From assembly GCA_003151955.1 (NCBI GenBank), contig PLZB01000005.1:1-59753 (forward strand): a stretch of 59,753 bases of DNA. The letters are read 5' to 3'. Position 1 is the first letter of the stretch, and each line of letters starts with the position of its first letter. Source of the DNA: Acidimicrobiaceae bacterium. GTDB taxonomy: Bacteria; Actinomycetota; Acidimicrobiia; Acidimicrobiales; UBA8190. Both the position numbers and the translations under genes were made by a program. Below the pieces are notes generated by a model. It ran no database searches. It saw only the letters and a list, made by a program, of their open reading frames with translations, and was not told the DNA's origin. This document shows, piece by piece, positions 1-8,750 of the stretch.

Positions 1-1362
1 GGCGGGTTGACGGTGGCCGTGGCCGCGGGCCTGGTCGTGGCGGCCGTGGCGGTCCTGGGCGGCTCCCGGAACGCTGCCTCCCGCCCGGACCGGCCGGCTG
101 GCTCGACGACGACGGCGCCCGCGGCCCCGATCGACTTCCTCCCTGCGCTTTTCACGGCCACGTCCGAGGAGTACAACACCGGCACCGGCCAGGCCTGGAT
201 GTGGTTTCAGAACGCCATCGGGGACGTGGGGGAGAACGCCTGCCTCCAGCAGGCGGGGTTCGTCCTCCCCTCGGAGATGCGGCAGCCCTTTTCGTTCCCG
301 CCGATCACGAGCGACAACACTCAATTCCCCAACATCCCGATGTTCGAGTCGGGTACCTTCAGCCAACCAGCCGCAACCGGGACCGCTTCGGGGGCCCCTA
401 CCCTGACCCCCACCCAATCCCTGGCCTACTCGGCCGCCGTCGGCAACTGCCAGGGTGCCGGGATGGGAGTCTTCGCCTCAGTCGATGCCGAGATCAGTTC
501 GCTCGAGGGCCTCTGGGGTCCAACCCAAGGCCTCATGTTCGGGGGAGGCCCCAACGACGACAATCCCTCGTCGGACCCGGCCGTGAACGCGGCCCAGGCG
601 CAGTCGACGGCATGTCTCAACAACGAGGGCGTCGCCGTCTCGAACGTCCTCCAGGTCTTCGGCCTCGCCGACGAGGCCACGGGGCTGCCCGGCTACAGCC
701 ACAGCCCGACACGGGTGATCCAGCTGGCCAGGGCCTACGGCGACTGCATCGGGTTCTATTCGAACGCCCTCGACCAGGCCCGGTTGGCCGCCCGGCAGCA
801 GCTGGTGGCCCAGCACCAGGTCCAGGTCAACCAGGTGGAGGCCGACATGAACCGCCTGGTCGACCAGCTCAGCGGCTACTACCGGATCGCCTACCCCGGC
901 GCCCCGTTGCCGCCGCCTCCGGCGGCCGGGACTCCTGCGCCGACCACCGTCCCCCCCGTCCCGACGCTGATGACGCTGCTCACCGCGACCCACGGGGGCC
1001 CGACCATCAACGGAGGGTGCCCGTCCGGGGCCTTCCAGGTCATCGGATCGTCGCTCAACTTGGGGACCGGGAGCTGTGACGCCAGCTTCAGCTTGCCCGT
1101 CGACGGTGGCTACACTGGCCTCTCGGCCGCGGTCGCGCTCGGCCCGAGCTCCGGGTCGGGGTCGATCTCGTTCGAGGGGGACGGGAGGACGCTGCCCATC
1201 ACCTCGGCCGGGACCATCGTGGACGCCGTCACCGCCACGACAGGCGGCGTCCCGGTCTCCGTGGACCTCACCGGCGTCCAGGTCCTGACCATCGTCCTCC
1301 ACGACAACGGGTCCTCCGCTGCCAGTGTCCTCCTGAGCGGCAGCAGGCTCAGCCGGGGCTGA
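1..1362 (+). CDS. Secreted or membrane-anchored four-cysteine protein, 5' end outside window
   Basis: The frame is open from the first base, so the N-terminus is missing. The visible part starts with a hydrophobic segment of about 20 residues, then a Thr/Pro linker and a long extracytoplasmic region. The stretch with LFTATSEE, GQAW and ACLQQAGF matches the protein at 27297-28367 (LFTATSAEE, GQALW, DCLQQAGY), and four cysteines fall in the same order. This copy adds a C-terminal region of about 150 residues after a Pro-rich linker, with two more cysteines. The paralogue follows an ECF sigma gene, so this may be an anti-sigma-like sensor whose sigma gene lies off the window; that is inference. 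Its stop overlaps the convergent ctaG-like gene by 14 bases. Confidence 0.75.
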   Translation, partial: GGLTVAVAAGLVVAAVAVLGGSRNAASRPDRPAGSTTTAPAAPIDFLPALFTATSEEYNTGTGQAWMWFQNAIGDVGENACLQQAGFVLPSEMRQPFSFPPITSDNTQFPNIPMFESGTFSQPAATGTASGAPTLTPTQSLAYSAAVGNCQGAGMGVFASVDAEISSLEGLWGPTQGLMFGGGPNDDNPSSDPAVNAAQAQSTACLNNEGVAVSNVLQVFGLADEATGLPGYSHSPTRVIQLARAYGDCIGFYSNALDQARLAARQQLVAQHQVQVNQVEADMNRLVDQLSGYYRIAYPGAPLPPPPAAGTPAPTTVPPVPTLMTLLTATHGGPTINGGCPSGAFQVIGSSLNLGTGSCDASFSLPVDGGYTGLSAAVALGPSSGSGSISFEGDGRTLPITSAGTIVDAVTATTGGVPVSVDLTGVQVLTIVLHDNGSSAASVLLSGSRLSRG

Positions 1363-2284
1363 GCGGATCCCATCCGGCGGCTTCCGCCTCCGCCGCGGCC
1401 TCGTCCTCGGCGTCGAGCCGGGCGTCGAGCTCCCGGGTCTTCACGTCCTCCTCCCGGAGCCACATGACGACGACGGGGATCAGGGCCAGAAGGAAGAGGC
1501 CCCCGCCCCCCATCCACATGATCCCCCCCCCGGCATGGAGGTCCCCCACCAGGGAGGGGCCCCAGGTCCGGTGGAAGGTGGTGTAGACGGGGAACATCTC
1601 GCTCGTGGCCGAGACCAGGGCCAGCCCGCAGAAGGCGTCGACGGGCATGGCCGCCATCAGGTAGAGGAGCCGGAGCCCGGAGTGGAGGGGGTGCCGGCTC
1701 GGCTCGATGGCGACGACGGGACGCCAGAAGAGGTAGCCGACGACCAGGAAGATCAGGTGCTCGTTGTCGTGGGCCAGCTCGTGGGAGAGGGCGTAGTTGT
1801 AGAGGGCGGTCAGGTGGGCCACGGGGATCAGGACGGCGTAGAGACCGAAGCCGACGAGCGGGTGGCCGACCACCTCGGCCGCCCTCGACCGCAGCAGCCG
1901 GACCACGACCTCGTGGGTCCGGCCTCCCGTGGCCCGCTCCAGGAGCTCGACGGGTGCTCCCATGGCGATCAGGGGGGCGGCCACCATGAGGAGGACGAGG
2001 TGCTGGATCATGTGGTCGTAGTAGAGGACGTCGTCGTAGACCCCGAGGACCGACTCCAGGGCGACGAAGCTGACGGCCATGGCCCCCAGGAAGGCCATCG
2101 TCCGCTTCGTCGACCAGGACGAGCCGGGTTCCGACCGGTTGGCCCGGCGGACCCCCCACAGGTAGAGGGCGGCCGTCCCCAGGATCAGGAGCGTGGGGGT
2201 GAAGGCCACCGTCGTCGCCGCCAGGTTCCGGGTGATGTCGGGGGGGACGGCATCGGCGAGGAAGGGGATGGGGTGGGGGAGCAC
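1349..2284 (-). CDS. ctaG: CtaG/caa3-type cytochrome c oxidase assembly family membrane protein
   Basis: A 311-residue polytopic membrane protein with about seven hydrophobic segments. Family hallmarks are DHMIQHL followed by a hydrophobic helix, HELAHDNEHL before the segment ending in FWRP, and a charged cytoplasmic tail rich in Glu and Ala. The family (PF09678) is associated with assembly of the copper centre of caa3-type oxidase, and the histidines are candidate metal ligands. No oxidase genes lie nearby, so the link to oxidase is by family only. Start is GTG, preceded by a GGAAGG-like ribosome site. Confidence 0.85.
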   Translation of the reverse strand: MLPHPIPFLADAVPPDITRNLAATTVAFTPTLLILGTAALYLWGVRRANRSEPGSSWSTKRTMAFLGAMAVSFVALESVLGVYDDVLYYDHMIQHLVLLMVAAPLIAMGAPVELLERATGGRTHEVVVRLLRSRAAEVVGHPLVGFGLYAVLIPVAHLTALYNYALSHELAHDNEHLIFLVVGYLFWRPVVAIEPSRHPLHSGLRLLYLMAAMPVDAFCGLALVSATSEMFPVYTTFHRTWGPSLVGDLHAGGGIMWMGGGGLFLLALIPVVVMWLREEDVKTRELDARLDAEDEAAAEAEAAGWDPLSPG

Positions 2285-2412
2285 CGCCCACCTTCCTAGG
2301 ACTTCGCCGACCTTCCCGCAAGATCAGCCCCTTTCCTCGGAGCGTTCTGATGGTTACGCTCGGTGGTACCGGAAACCCAGTTTCGGGTCCCGGGCCTGCG
2401 AGCAGGTGGGTG

Positions 2413-4374
2413 ATGGCGCAGACGGGGCGGTCCTGGAAGGTTCTTGTGGAGACGCGAGGGGACGTCGAGACCGAGGCCACCTTCGACCCGCACGCCCCCG
2501 GTGAGGCCGTCCCCGACGAGACCTCCGGCGAGGCTCCCGGCGAGGCCGACGGCGAGCTCGAAACCGGCACCGAGGACCGGCGGGGCCGCCGCCACGACGA
2601 GCCGACCCCCGCCGCCGCCGGCGGGATCTTCCACGCCCCCGACGGGGCCGTCCTGGTGGTCGTCCCCTCGGAGACCCAACGGGACCAGCTCCTGGCCCTC
2701 CTGGCCGGGGCCGGGATCCAGGGGGTGGGCGCGGCCAGCGCCACCGAGGCCCTCTCCGTCCTCCCCCTCGTCCTCCCCTCGGTGGTCGCCGCCGACTTCG
2801 ACCTCCCCGGCCTGAACGGCGTCGAGCTGGCCCGCCGGGTGAAGGAGGTCCAACCCGGCCTGACCTACCTCCTGATGGCATCCCCCTCGGAGCTCGACCG
2901 GGTCTCCGAGACGGTGGGCCCCGTCGACGCCTTCATCCCCAAGCCGGCCGGACCGGTCAGCTTCGTCCACATGGTCCACCAGGCCCTGTCCCACCACGCC
3001 CTCGTCACGGCCTACCAGGGCCTCATGGTCCGGCTCCACCGCCTCACCACCCACCAGGCCCTCTTCGACCCCATGACCGGCCTCCCCAACCGGGCCATGC
3101 TCGACGACCGCCTCCGCCAGGCCCTGGCCGAGGCCGAGACCGACCAGACCCGCCTGGCCGTCTTCTTCGTCGACCTCGACGGCTTCAAGACCATCAACGA
3201 CCTCCTCGGCCACCATGCCGGCGACGCCCTCCTCCGGGAGGTGGCCGGCCGGCTGGTCGGGAGCCGCCGGTCCGTCGACACCGTGGCCCGGTTCGGGGGG
3301 GACGAGTTCGTGGTGGTCTGCCCCGGGATGGCCGACGTCGAGGAGGCCCTCGCCATCGCGGCCCGGCTCATCGAGGACCTCGAGAGCCCCTTCGACGCCG
3401 ACGGCTACCAGCACCGGGTCACGGCCAGCATCGGGGTCACCCTCACGAGTCCGGGGACGGTCGACGACACCCCCGACACCCTCCTCCGGGACGCCGATCT
3501 CGCCATGTACCGGGCCAAGCGCGAAGGTCGGGCCCGCTGGAAGCTCTACGACGACTCCCTCCTCGACGAGGCCCTCTCCCGCTACGCCACCCGCCAACGC
3601 CTCCGGATCGCCCTCGACCAGGGGGAGTTCTTCCTCCTCTACCAGCCCCTCGTCGAGCTCCTCGGGGAGGCCGTCGTCGGGGCCGAGGCCCTTCTCCGCT
3701 GGGGACCCTCCGACTCGGAGGAGATCTCCGCCCCCGGCGCCTTCCTCGACCTGGCCGAGGAGGCCGGCCTGGCCCGGTCCATCGGGGACTGGGTCATCGG
3801 CCAGGCCCTGGCCGACCTGGCCCGCTGGAACAGTGAGGGGGACCTCCCCGAGGGCTTCCGGCTCTGGGTCAACGTCTGGCCCCACCAGCTCGCCGACCGG
3901 GCCTTCGGCGACGCCCTCCACGACCGGCTCGGCCAGCTCGGCCTCCCTCCGACCATGATCGGGCTCGACCTCTCCGAGGGGACCCTGACGGCCCTCGGCG
4001 CCGAACGGGCCGTCCTCCACGAGCTGGCCGCCTCCGGGGTGGCCCTCACCCTCGACGACTTCGGGACGGGGGGGAGCGACCTCGTCTCCCTCCACCAGCT
4101 CCCCATCCGGACCCTCAAGCTCGACCGTCGCTTCGTCGAGTCCCTCGACTCACCCGACGAGGCCGGCCCCTCCATGACCCGGTCCGTCATCGGCCTGGGC
4201 CGGGGACTCCGGGCCAGCGTCGTCGGGAAGGGGGTGGAGACCGCGGCCCAGGCCTTCGCCCTCCGGGCCATGGGCTGCGACCTCGGCCAGGGCTACCACT
4301 TCGGCGGCCCCAAGTCCGCCGACGACTTCTCCCGGCGCCTGGCCGACCGGGACACGGTGGCCCCCACGACGTAG
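2413..4374 (+). CDS. Receiver-GGDEF-EAL protein (cyclic-di-GMP signalling)
   Basis: Counting from the ATG at 2413, a Pro/Glu-rich N-terminus is followed by a receiver domain (about 78-190; likely phosphoacceptor D128 in DFDLPGLNG, Lys177 in PKP), a GGDEF domain (motif intact at 295-299, RxxD inhibitory site just before it) and an EAL domain (about 385-650). The diguanylate cyclase half looks active. The EAL half keeps EALLR, the substrate Asn, DDFGTG and a late Gln, but the usual AEGVE loop reads GKGVE, so a key Glu is Lys606, and the LEITE position reads LDLSE. Phosphodiesterase activity is therefore doubtful. An upstream in-frame ATG at 2350 exists, but a TACGCT -10-like hexamer at 2355-2360 favours the later start. 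Monocistronic. Confidence 0.92.
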   Translation: MAQTGRSWKVLVETRGDVETEATFDPHAPGEAVPDETSGEAPGEADGELETGTEDRRGRRHDEPTPAAAGGIFHAPDGAVLVVVPSETQRDQLLALLAGAGIQGVGAASATEALSVLPLVLPSVVAADFDLPGLNGVELARRVKEVQPGLTYLLMASPSELDRVSETVGPVDAFIPKPAGPVSFVHMVHQALSHHALVTAYQGLMVRLHRLTTHQALFDPMTGLPNRAMLDDRLRQALAEAETDQTRLAVFFVDLDGFKTINDLLGHHAGDALLREVAGRLVGSRRSVDTVARFGGDEFVVVCPGMADVEEALAIAARLIEDLESPFDADGYQHRVTASIGVTLTSPGTVDDTPDTLLRDADLAMYRAKREGRARWKLYDDSLLDEALSRYATRQRLRIALDQGEFFLLYQPLVELLGEAVVGAEALLRWGPSDSEEISAPGAFLDLAEEAGLARSIGDWVIGQALADLARWNSEGDLPEGFRLWVNVWPHQLADRAFGDALHDRLGQLGLPPTMIGLDLSEGTLTALGAERAVLHELAASGVALTLDDFGTGGSDLVSLHQLPIRTLKLDRRFVESLDSPDEAGPSMTRSVIGLGRGLRASVVGKGVETAAQAFALRAMGCDLGQGYHFGGPKSADDFSRRLADRDTVAPTT

Positions 4375-4401
4375 AGGGTTTCAGCCGAGGATGGGCAGGC
4401 C

Positions 4402-5514
4402 CTACGTCCAGGTGTAGACGCTCGCCCCCGAGCTCCCGGTGACCTGGTAGGCGGCCTCGGGCCGCTCGAAGACGGACTGGACCGCCACCCGTCCCGGGCC
4501 CCGGAGCCGGAGCCAGGTGGTCTTGGCCTGGTAGGCCCGTCCCACGAAGCCGGCGAAGCCGTAGCTCCCGGCCGGGTACTCGAAGTGGAGGTGCATCCCC
4601 ACCGAGGGATCCTTGTAGAGCAGGGCGCTCGGCTGGATCAGGATGTTCTGGCCCGGCTGGAGATCCCGGATGAAGACGTTCCCCGGGGCGTGGAGCAGGA
4701 GCAGCCCGGGGCCGTCCTGGGCCACGAAGGTGTCCATGTACATCCCCAGCGGGTAGTGCGTCTCGGTGTCGTCCCCTGATCCCGTCGTGTACCAGATCCC
4801 CGACTGGTGGAAGTTGTAGGTCACGCTCCCGGTGGCCACCAGGAACCGGTGCTCGGTGACCTCCATGGACTGCCCGTGCTGGAGGGGGATGGCCACCGTC
4901 TCACCGGGATGGTCGTGGCTGAAGGCGATGTGCCCCGGGCCCTGGGCCTGCATCATGACCAGGGGCATCCCGGCGAACACCCGGTTCCAGGCCCCCTTCA
5001 TGGGCATCGTCCCCATCACGACAGACGGGTTGGCCCAGAGCAGGACGTGGTGGGAGAAGTAGACCCAGTCCCCCTCGGCCAGGCCCATGTCGGCCACCGG
5101 GACGAACTTCCCCTCGATCTGGCACGACGACCGCCCGAACTGGATCTTGGCCATGTCCTTGATGGCGGGCTGCTCCTCCCAGCCCGAGTCCGTGACCCGG
5201 GTCCGGATGTCGACCGGCGCCCCGCAGTGGGGGCAGCTCTGGGCCGACCCGTCGCTCTGGATCCGGCAGTAGGCGCAGAGGTAGACCCCGGGGGTGGCCG
5301 GCGGCGGGGCCTGGGCCGGCGGGGGAGGTGCCGACGACGGGATGAGCATGGCCGAGTAGTCCGGAGGCGGGGGCATCGACCCCGCCATCGACCCCGGAGC
5401 GGACCCCGGTGCCTGTCCCGGCGGGGGAGGGAGCGATCCCGGCAGCGATCCCGGGATGGCCCCGGGGGGCTGGTCCCCGGGGAGCTGTCCCGGGGGAGGG
5501 GGCAGGTTCGTCAT
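4402..5514 (-). CDS. AIM24 family protein with Pro-rich N-terminus and zinc ribbon
   Basis: A 370-residue protein. Residues 1-78 are a low-complexity Pro/Gly/Ser tail with repeated PGSLP and PPPP units. Next is a four-cysteine zinc ribbon (C80, C83, C94, C97), then an AIM24-type beta-helix domain to the C-terminus. The AIM24 call rests on the spaced pattern: GRSSCQIEGKFVPVA, the segment with GDWVYFSHHVLLW, then HAPGNVFIRDL and the late PAGSYGFAGFVGRA. Its paralogue begins 12 bases upstream at 5527-6324, so the two are probably co-transcribed. Bacterial AIM24 proteins have no firm biochemical role; the zinc ribbon and sticky N-terminus suggest a scaffold (inference). Confidence 0.85.
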   Translation of the reverse strand: MTNLPPPPGQLPGDQPPGAIPGSLPGSLPPPPGQAPGSAPGSMAGSMPPPPDYSAMLIPSSAPPPPAQAPPPATPGVYLCAYCRIQSDGSAQSCPHCGAPVDIRTRVTDSGWEEQPAIKDMAKIQFGRSSCQIEGKFVPVADMGLAEGDWVYFSHHVLLWANPSVVMGTMPMKGAWNRVFAGMPLVMMQAQGPGHIAFSHDHPGETVAIPLQHGQSMEVTEHRFLVATGSVTYNFHQSGIWYTTGSGDDTETHYPLGMYMDTFVAQDGPGLLLLHAPGNVFIRDLQPGQNILIQPSALLYKDPSVGMHLHFEYPAGSYGFAGFVGRAYQAKTTWLRLRGPGRVAVQSVFERPEAAYQVTGSSGASVYTWT

Positions 5515-5526
5515 GTCGGTTCCCCC

Positions 5527-6324
5527 CTACTCGGCGTGGTGGTGGACATACATGGACTGGATCCCGACCCGGCCCGGGCCGACCATCTCGGCCAGGTACA
5601 TCCCGTGGCGCATCAGTCCCGTCTTGATGTCCTGCTGGACGGTGTTCATCGTGACCGAGGAGTCCTTGTAGAGGAACCCCCCCGGCTCGACCAGGATCTT
5701 CTCCCCGGCGGCCAGGGTCCGCTCGAAGACGTTCCCGTAGCCGTGGAGCATGAGGAGGCCGGGCTCACCCGAGGTGACGAACCGGTCCATGTACATTCCC
5801 TCCCCGCCGTGGAGGACGTTGGCCAGCCCCTTGATCTTGATGAAGGAGTACTGGATGGAGTGGGAGGCGGCCAGGAAGGCATGGCCCCGGACGTCGAGCT
5901 CCATGGAGGGGTGGAGGGGGAGGACGACGACTTCCCCGTTGGCGTCCCGGGAGAAGGCGATCCGGCCCGGTCCGTTGGCGATGCTGACCAGGTAGGGCAT
6001 CCCCCCCAGGGCCCGCTTCATCCCCCCGCCTGTCGACTGGGCCGACATCCGGACCTGCTCGTCCTTCCAGAGGAGCACGTGGTGCTCGAAGAAGACAGCG
6101 TCGTTGGCGGCCAGGGCGATCTCCGCCACCGGGACGATCTCACCCTCGATCTGGCAGGTCGAGTTCGAGAAGTGGAACTCCGTCATGTCCTTGAGCCGGG
6201 GAGCCTCCCGCCAGCCCGAGTCCGAGACCAGATTGCTCCCGTCGAGCGGGGCCCCGCAGGCGGCGCAGGTCGTCCGCCCCGTCTCGTTCTGCGAGCGGCA
6301 CCAGGCGCACTCGATGCGATCCAT
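5527..6324 (-). CDS. AIM24 family protein with N-terminal zinc ribbon
   Basis: A 265-residue protein using the ATG at 6324, which has GGAGG six bases upstream; the frame is open further upstream but that part has no protein-like character. The zinc ribbon uses C6, C9, C20 and C23. The AIM24 domain follows the same pattern as the downstream paralogue: NSTCQIEGEIVPVAEIA, FFEHHVLLWKDE, ANGPGRIAFSRD, HGYGNVFERTL. It lacks the Pro-rich extension. A TACAGT hexamer near 6372-6377 on the minus strand could be the -10 of the two-gene unit. Confidence 0.85.
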   Translation of the reverse strand: MDRIECAWCRSQNETGRTTCAACGAPLDGSNLVSDSGWREAPRLKDMTEFHFSNSTCQIEGEIVPVAEIALAANDAVFFEHHVLLWKDEQVRMSAQSTGGGMKRALGGMPYLVSIANGPGRIAFSRDANGEVVVLPLHPSMELDVRGHAFLAASHSIQYSFIKIKGLANVLHGGEGMYMDRFVTSGEPGLLMLHGYGNVFERTLAAGEKILVEPGGFLYKDSSVTMNTVQQDIKTGLMRHGMYLAEMVGPGRVGIQSMYVHHHAE

Positions 6325-6409
6325 CGCCATCCTCCCGATCACGGACCGGACGGTCGCCGGCTCCGGGTCGGAACTGTACCGCTCCGAGCTCGCCCCGGGA
6401 GGGGAAAAT

Positions 6410-6835
6410 TCAGGGACCGAGCTCGGGCCTCGGCGGCGGCCGGGTCTCGATGGCCCGGACCACCTTCCACGATCCCCAGGGGATCGAGACGATGAGGGGC
6501 CAGAGGATCTCGAGGTGGTGGCCACCCATGGCGACCTCGACGACCCCCCAGACCGTCCAGCAGAAGCCGTTGGCCCAGACGAACCGGGCCCAGCCCCGCC
6601 GGGCCCCCTTCTTGAAGTAGGGCTGGGGCTTCCCCGGCGGGAGGATCTGCCAGGACCGGGGGAGGTCGGCCATGCACCGCTCCAGCTCCCCGAAGGTCCT
6701 CGAGGCGTAGACCCGGTCGAGCCGCTCGTCGAACTCCTCCATCGTCAGCCGTCCCTCCGACATGTGGAGCCGGAGGCTGGTAGCGACGTCGTCCCGATCC
6801 TTGTCGGAGGCCCGCAGGGAGGTGTCCTTGAACAT
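6410..6835 (-). CDS. DUF1707 domain membrane protein
   Basis: About 141 residues from the ATG at 6835. The N-terminal third has the DUF1707 signature: a short SLRASDKDRDD segment, then SEGRLTMEEFDERLDRVYASRTFGEL and LPRSW. This small helical domain is common in actinobacterial regulators and membrane proteins. The C-terminal half has two hydrophobic segments (WANGFCWTVWGVV and LEILWPLIVSIPW) resembling a 2TM domain. It lies 85 bases upstream of the AIM24 pair on the same strand and may be co-transcribed. Function unknown. Confidence 0.82.
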   Translation of the reverse strand: MFKDTSLRASDKDRDDVATSLRLHMSEGRLTMEEFDERLDRVYASRTFGELERCMADLPRSWQILPPGKPQPYFKKGARRGWARFVWANGFCWTVWGVVEVAMGGHHLEILWPLIVSIPWGSWKVVRAIETRPPPRPELGP

Positions 6836-6884
6836 CCCCCCCAGTCTGCCGCGTCCCGGCCCGCCAGTCACCGTCACCCGGGCC

Positions 6885-8237
6885 CTACTCCACGGCGGAG
6901 AGGCCCGAGGTCTCCCCCAGCTCCCCGAGGAGGGGGGCCAGGAGGGCCTCGTCCCGGACGGTCCGGCCCTGGAGGAACCGGACCACCTCCTCGAGCCGTC
7001 CTCCGACCCCGGCCCGGATCAGGTCGGTCAGCATCCCGTCGGTCTCGGCCCGGCTCGCCGGTCGCCGGCCCAGGACCTCCCCGGCCGCGTCGAGCTCGGC
7101 CTCGTCGAAGGCCGGCCCGAGCCGGTCGGCCAGCTCCAGGTGGGCGGCCAGGAGCCGGAGGGTCTCCACCCGGTAGGCCAGGAACCCCTCGGTCTGGGCC
7201 GGCCCGATCTCCCGGCCCAGCCCCTCGACCACGGCCCGGTGGATCCAGGCCCTCGGCGACGGCTCGGCCCCCGGGAGCTCCACCGGGCCCAGCCCGATTC
7301 CCTCCGCCTCGGCCAGGCACTGGACCAGGGCCCGGGAGTAGACGGCGTTCCAGGCCAGGACCTGGGCGAAGTCCGTTCCCCGGGGCTGCCCCGTCAGGAC
7401 CGGGTGGAGTCCCGCCGGCGTCATGATCATGGCCAGGACGCTGTAGTACCGGAGCCGGGGGAGGTCGACGGCGGTGCCGCTCAGCTCGCTGTACCGGGCG
7501 AACCGGCTCCGGAGGTCCCCGAAGGGGTAGGAGAGGTCCCGGCTCCGGATGAGCCCCAGGTCCTCCATCGGATCCCCGAGGTGGCAGAACTCCCAGTCCA
7601 GGACGGCCGTGACCCCCTCCCCGTCGAAGAGGAACTGCCCCGGCCCGGTGTCCCCGTGGACGAGGACGTTCTCCCCCGGGCCCTCCGGGGCCCGGTCCCG
7701 GAGCCAGCCCAGGGCCAGCTCGAGCAGCGGGGACGGTGTCGCCGCCGAGGCCCGGTAGACCCCCTCCCACCGCCGGAGGGTCCCCAGGGCCTGCTCCCTC
7801 CGGCCGGCCGGCTCCTCCAGCCCGACCGACCGGAACCGGCCCGGCTCGATGGCCTGGCACCGGGCCACCACCCTGAGGAAGTCCTCGGCCACCGCCTCCC
7901 GGACGGCCGGCTCGGCCCGGTGGAAGTCGACCTCCCCCGGGACCCGGTCCATCAGGATCCCGAGCGGCTCCTCGCACAGCCCGTGGACGTGGGGAACCGG
8001 GATCCCCTCCCCCTCGAGCACCCCGAGCACGGCCGCCTCCTGGCGGAGGGCCGAACCGTCACGGTCCCCCAGGCCCCGGTCCCCCCGCCAGTAGAGGGGG
8101 ACGGCGGCGCCCTCGGGACCCTCCACCTCCAGGAACCAGGCCGGCCGCCACCGGGCCTGCCGCTCGGCCCGGACCACCGGCCCCCCCATGGTGGCCTCCA
8201 CCCAGGTCCAGGCCCGGCTCCAGTCGGGTTCGGCCAT
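6885..8237 (-). CDS. Aminoglycoside phosphotransferase-fold kinase-like protein
   Basis: A 450-residue APH-family protein. The catalytic-loop region reads VHGDTGPGQFLF and is followed by the metal-binding VLDWEFCHLGDPMEDL. In most APH-fold kinases the loop is HGDxxxxN; here the Asn is Gln. The C-terminal region of about 150 helical residues is typical of the CoA-ligase/acyl-CoA-dehydrogenase-associated phosphotransferase subfamily. Substrate unknown; this is not evidence for antibiotic resistance. The ATG at 8237 is preceded by TAAGGT six bases upstream, which suggests a leaderless transcript; a GTG at 8240 is also in frame. Confidence 0.85.
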   Translation of the reverse strand: MAEPDWSRAWTWVEATMGGPVVRAERQARWRPAWFLEVEGPEGAAVPLYWRGDRGLGDRDGSALRQEAAVLGVLEGEGIPVPHVHGLCEEPLGILMDRVPGEVDFHRAEPAVREAVAEDFLRVVARCQAIEPGRFRSVGLEEPAGRREQALGTLRRWEGVYRASAATPSPLLELALGWLRDRAPEGPGENVLVHGDTGPGQFLFDGEGVTAVLDWEFCHLGDPMEDLGLIRSRDLSYPFGDLRSRFARYSELSGTAVDLPRLRYYSVLAMIMTPAGLHPVLTGQPRGTDFAQVLAWNAVYSRALVQCLAEAEGIGLGPVELPGAEPSPRAWIHRAVVEGLGREIGPAQTEGFLAYRVETLRLLAAHLELADRLGPAFDEAELDAAGEVLGRRPASRAETDGMLTDLIRAGVGGRLEEVVRFLQGRTVRDEALLAPLLGELGETSGLSAVE

Positions 8238-8246
8238 CACCCCACC

Positions 8247-8723
8247 TTACGGTCCCCCTCCCGCCAGGGCGGCCTCGAGCCGGTCCAGGAGCTCGGCCTG
8301 GGCCGGGACCACCAGCCTCCGGGCCTCGGCCCCTGCGAACCACCCGGCCCGGTCCACCTCAGGGAAGGACTCCCGCCGGCCCGACCGGGGCGGCCACTCC
8401 ATCTCGAAGCTGTTGCTCACCAGCGTGGCCGGGTCGAGGTCCCCGGACAGCGCCCAGGCCCGGACCCGCTTCCCCGACTTCTGCCGGATCTCCCCCAGGT
8501 CGAGCCGGGCCCCTTCGGGTGGCCGATGTCCGAGCTCCTCGGCGAACTCCCGGCCGGCGGCCTCCCCCGGGTCCTCCCCCTCGGCCACCTCCCCCTTCGG
8601 GATCGACCACGCCCCCGCCTCCCGCCGGCTCCACAACGGCCCCCCCGGATGGACGAGGAGCACCTCGACCTCCCCTGCCGACGACCACCGGTAGAGGAGG
8701 AGCCCGGCGCTCAGCGGGGCCAC
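8247..8723 (-). CDS. NUDIX hydrolase
   Basis: About 158 residues from the GTG at 8723, the only start leaving a clean NUDIX fold. The Nudix box is complete: G, five residues, E, seven residues, then REFAEELG, within a segment starting PKGEVAEGE. The preceding WSRREAGAWSIP and following WFAGAEARR are family-like. Such enzymes hydrolyse nucleoside diphosphates linked to another group; the DUF-type similarity to RNA/diadenosine NUDIX members does not fix the substrate. Its TAA stop lies inside the putative -10 of the phosphotransferase gene. It is divergent from the rhodanese gene with 27 bases between starts. Confidence 0.88.
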   Translation of the reverse strand: MAPLSAGLLLYRWSSAGEVEVLLVHPGGPLWSRREAGAWSIPKGEVAEGEDPGEAAGREFAEELGHRPPEGARLDLGEIRQKSGKRVRAWALSGDLDPATLVSNSFEMEWPPRSGRRESFPEVDRAGWFAGAEARRLVVPAQAELLDRLEAALAGGGP

Positions 8724-8750
8724 GACCGGCTCCGGGTACAGTTCTCTCCC

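Noticed and set aside
2350..2412. ATG at 2350 as the start of the GGDEF-EAL gene
   Set aside because: A -10-like hexamer lies just after it and the extra 21 residues are not protein-like; it remains possible.
2296..4095. A 599-residue minus-strand open frame opposite the GGDEF-EAL gene
   Set aside because: Composition is skewed, with no recognisable domain; the plus-strand gene is clear.
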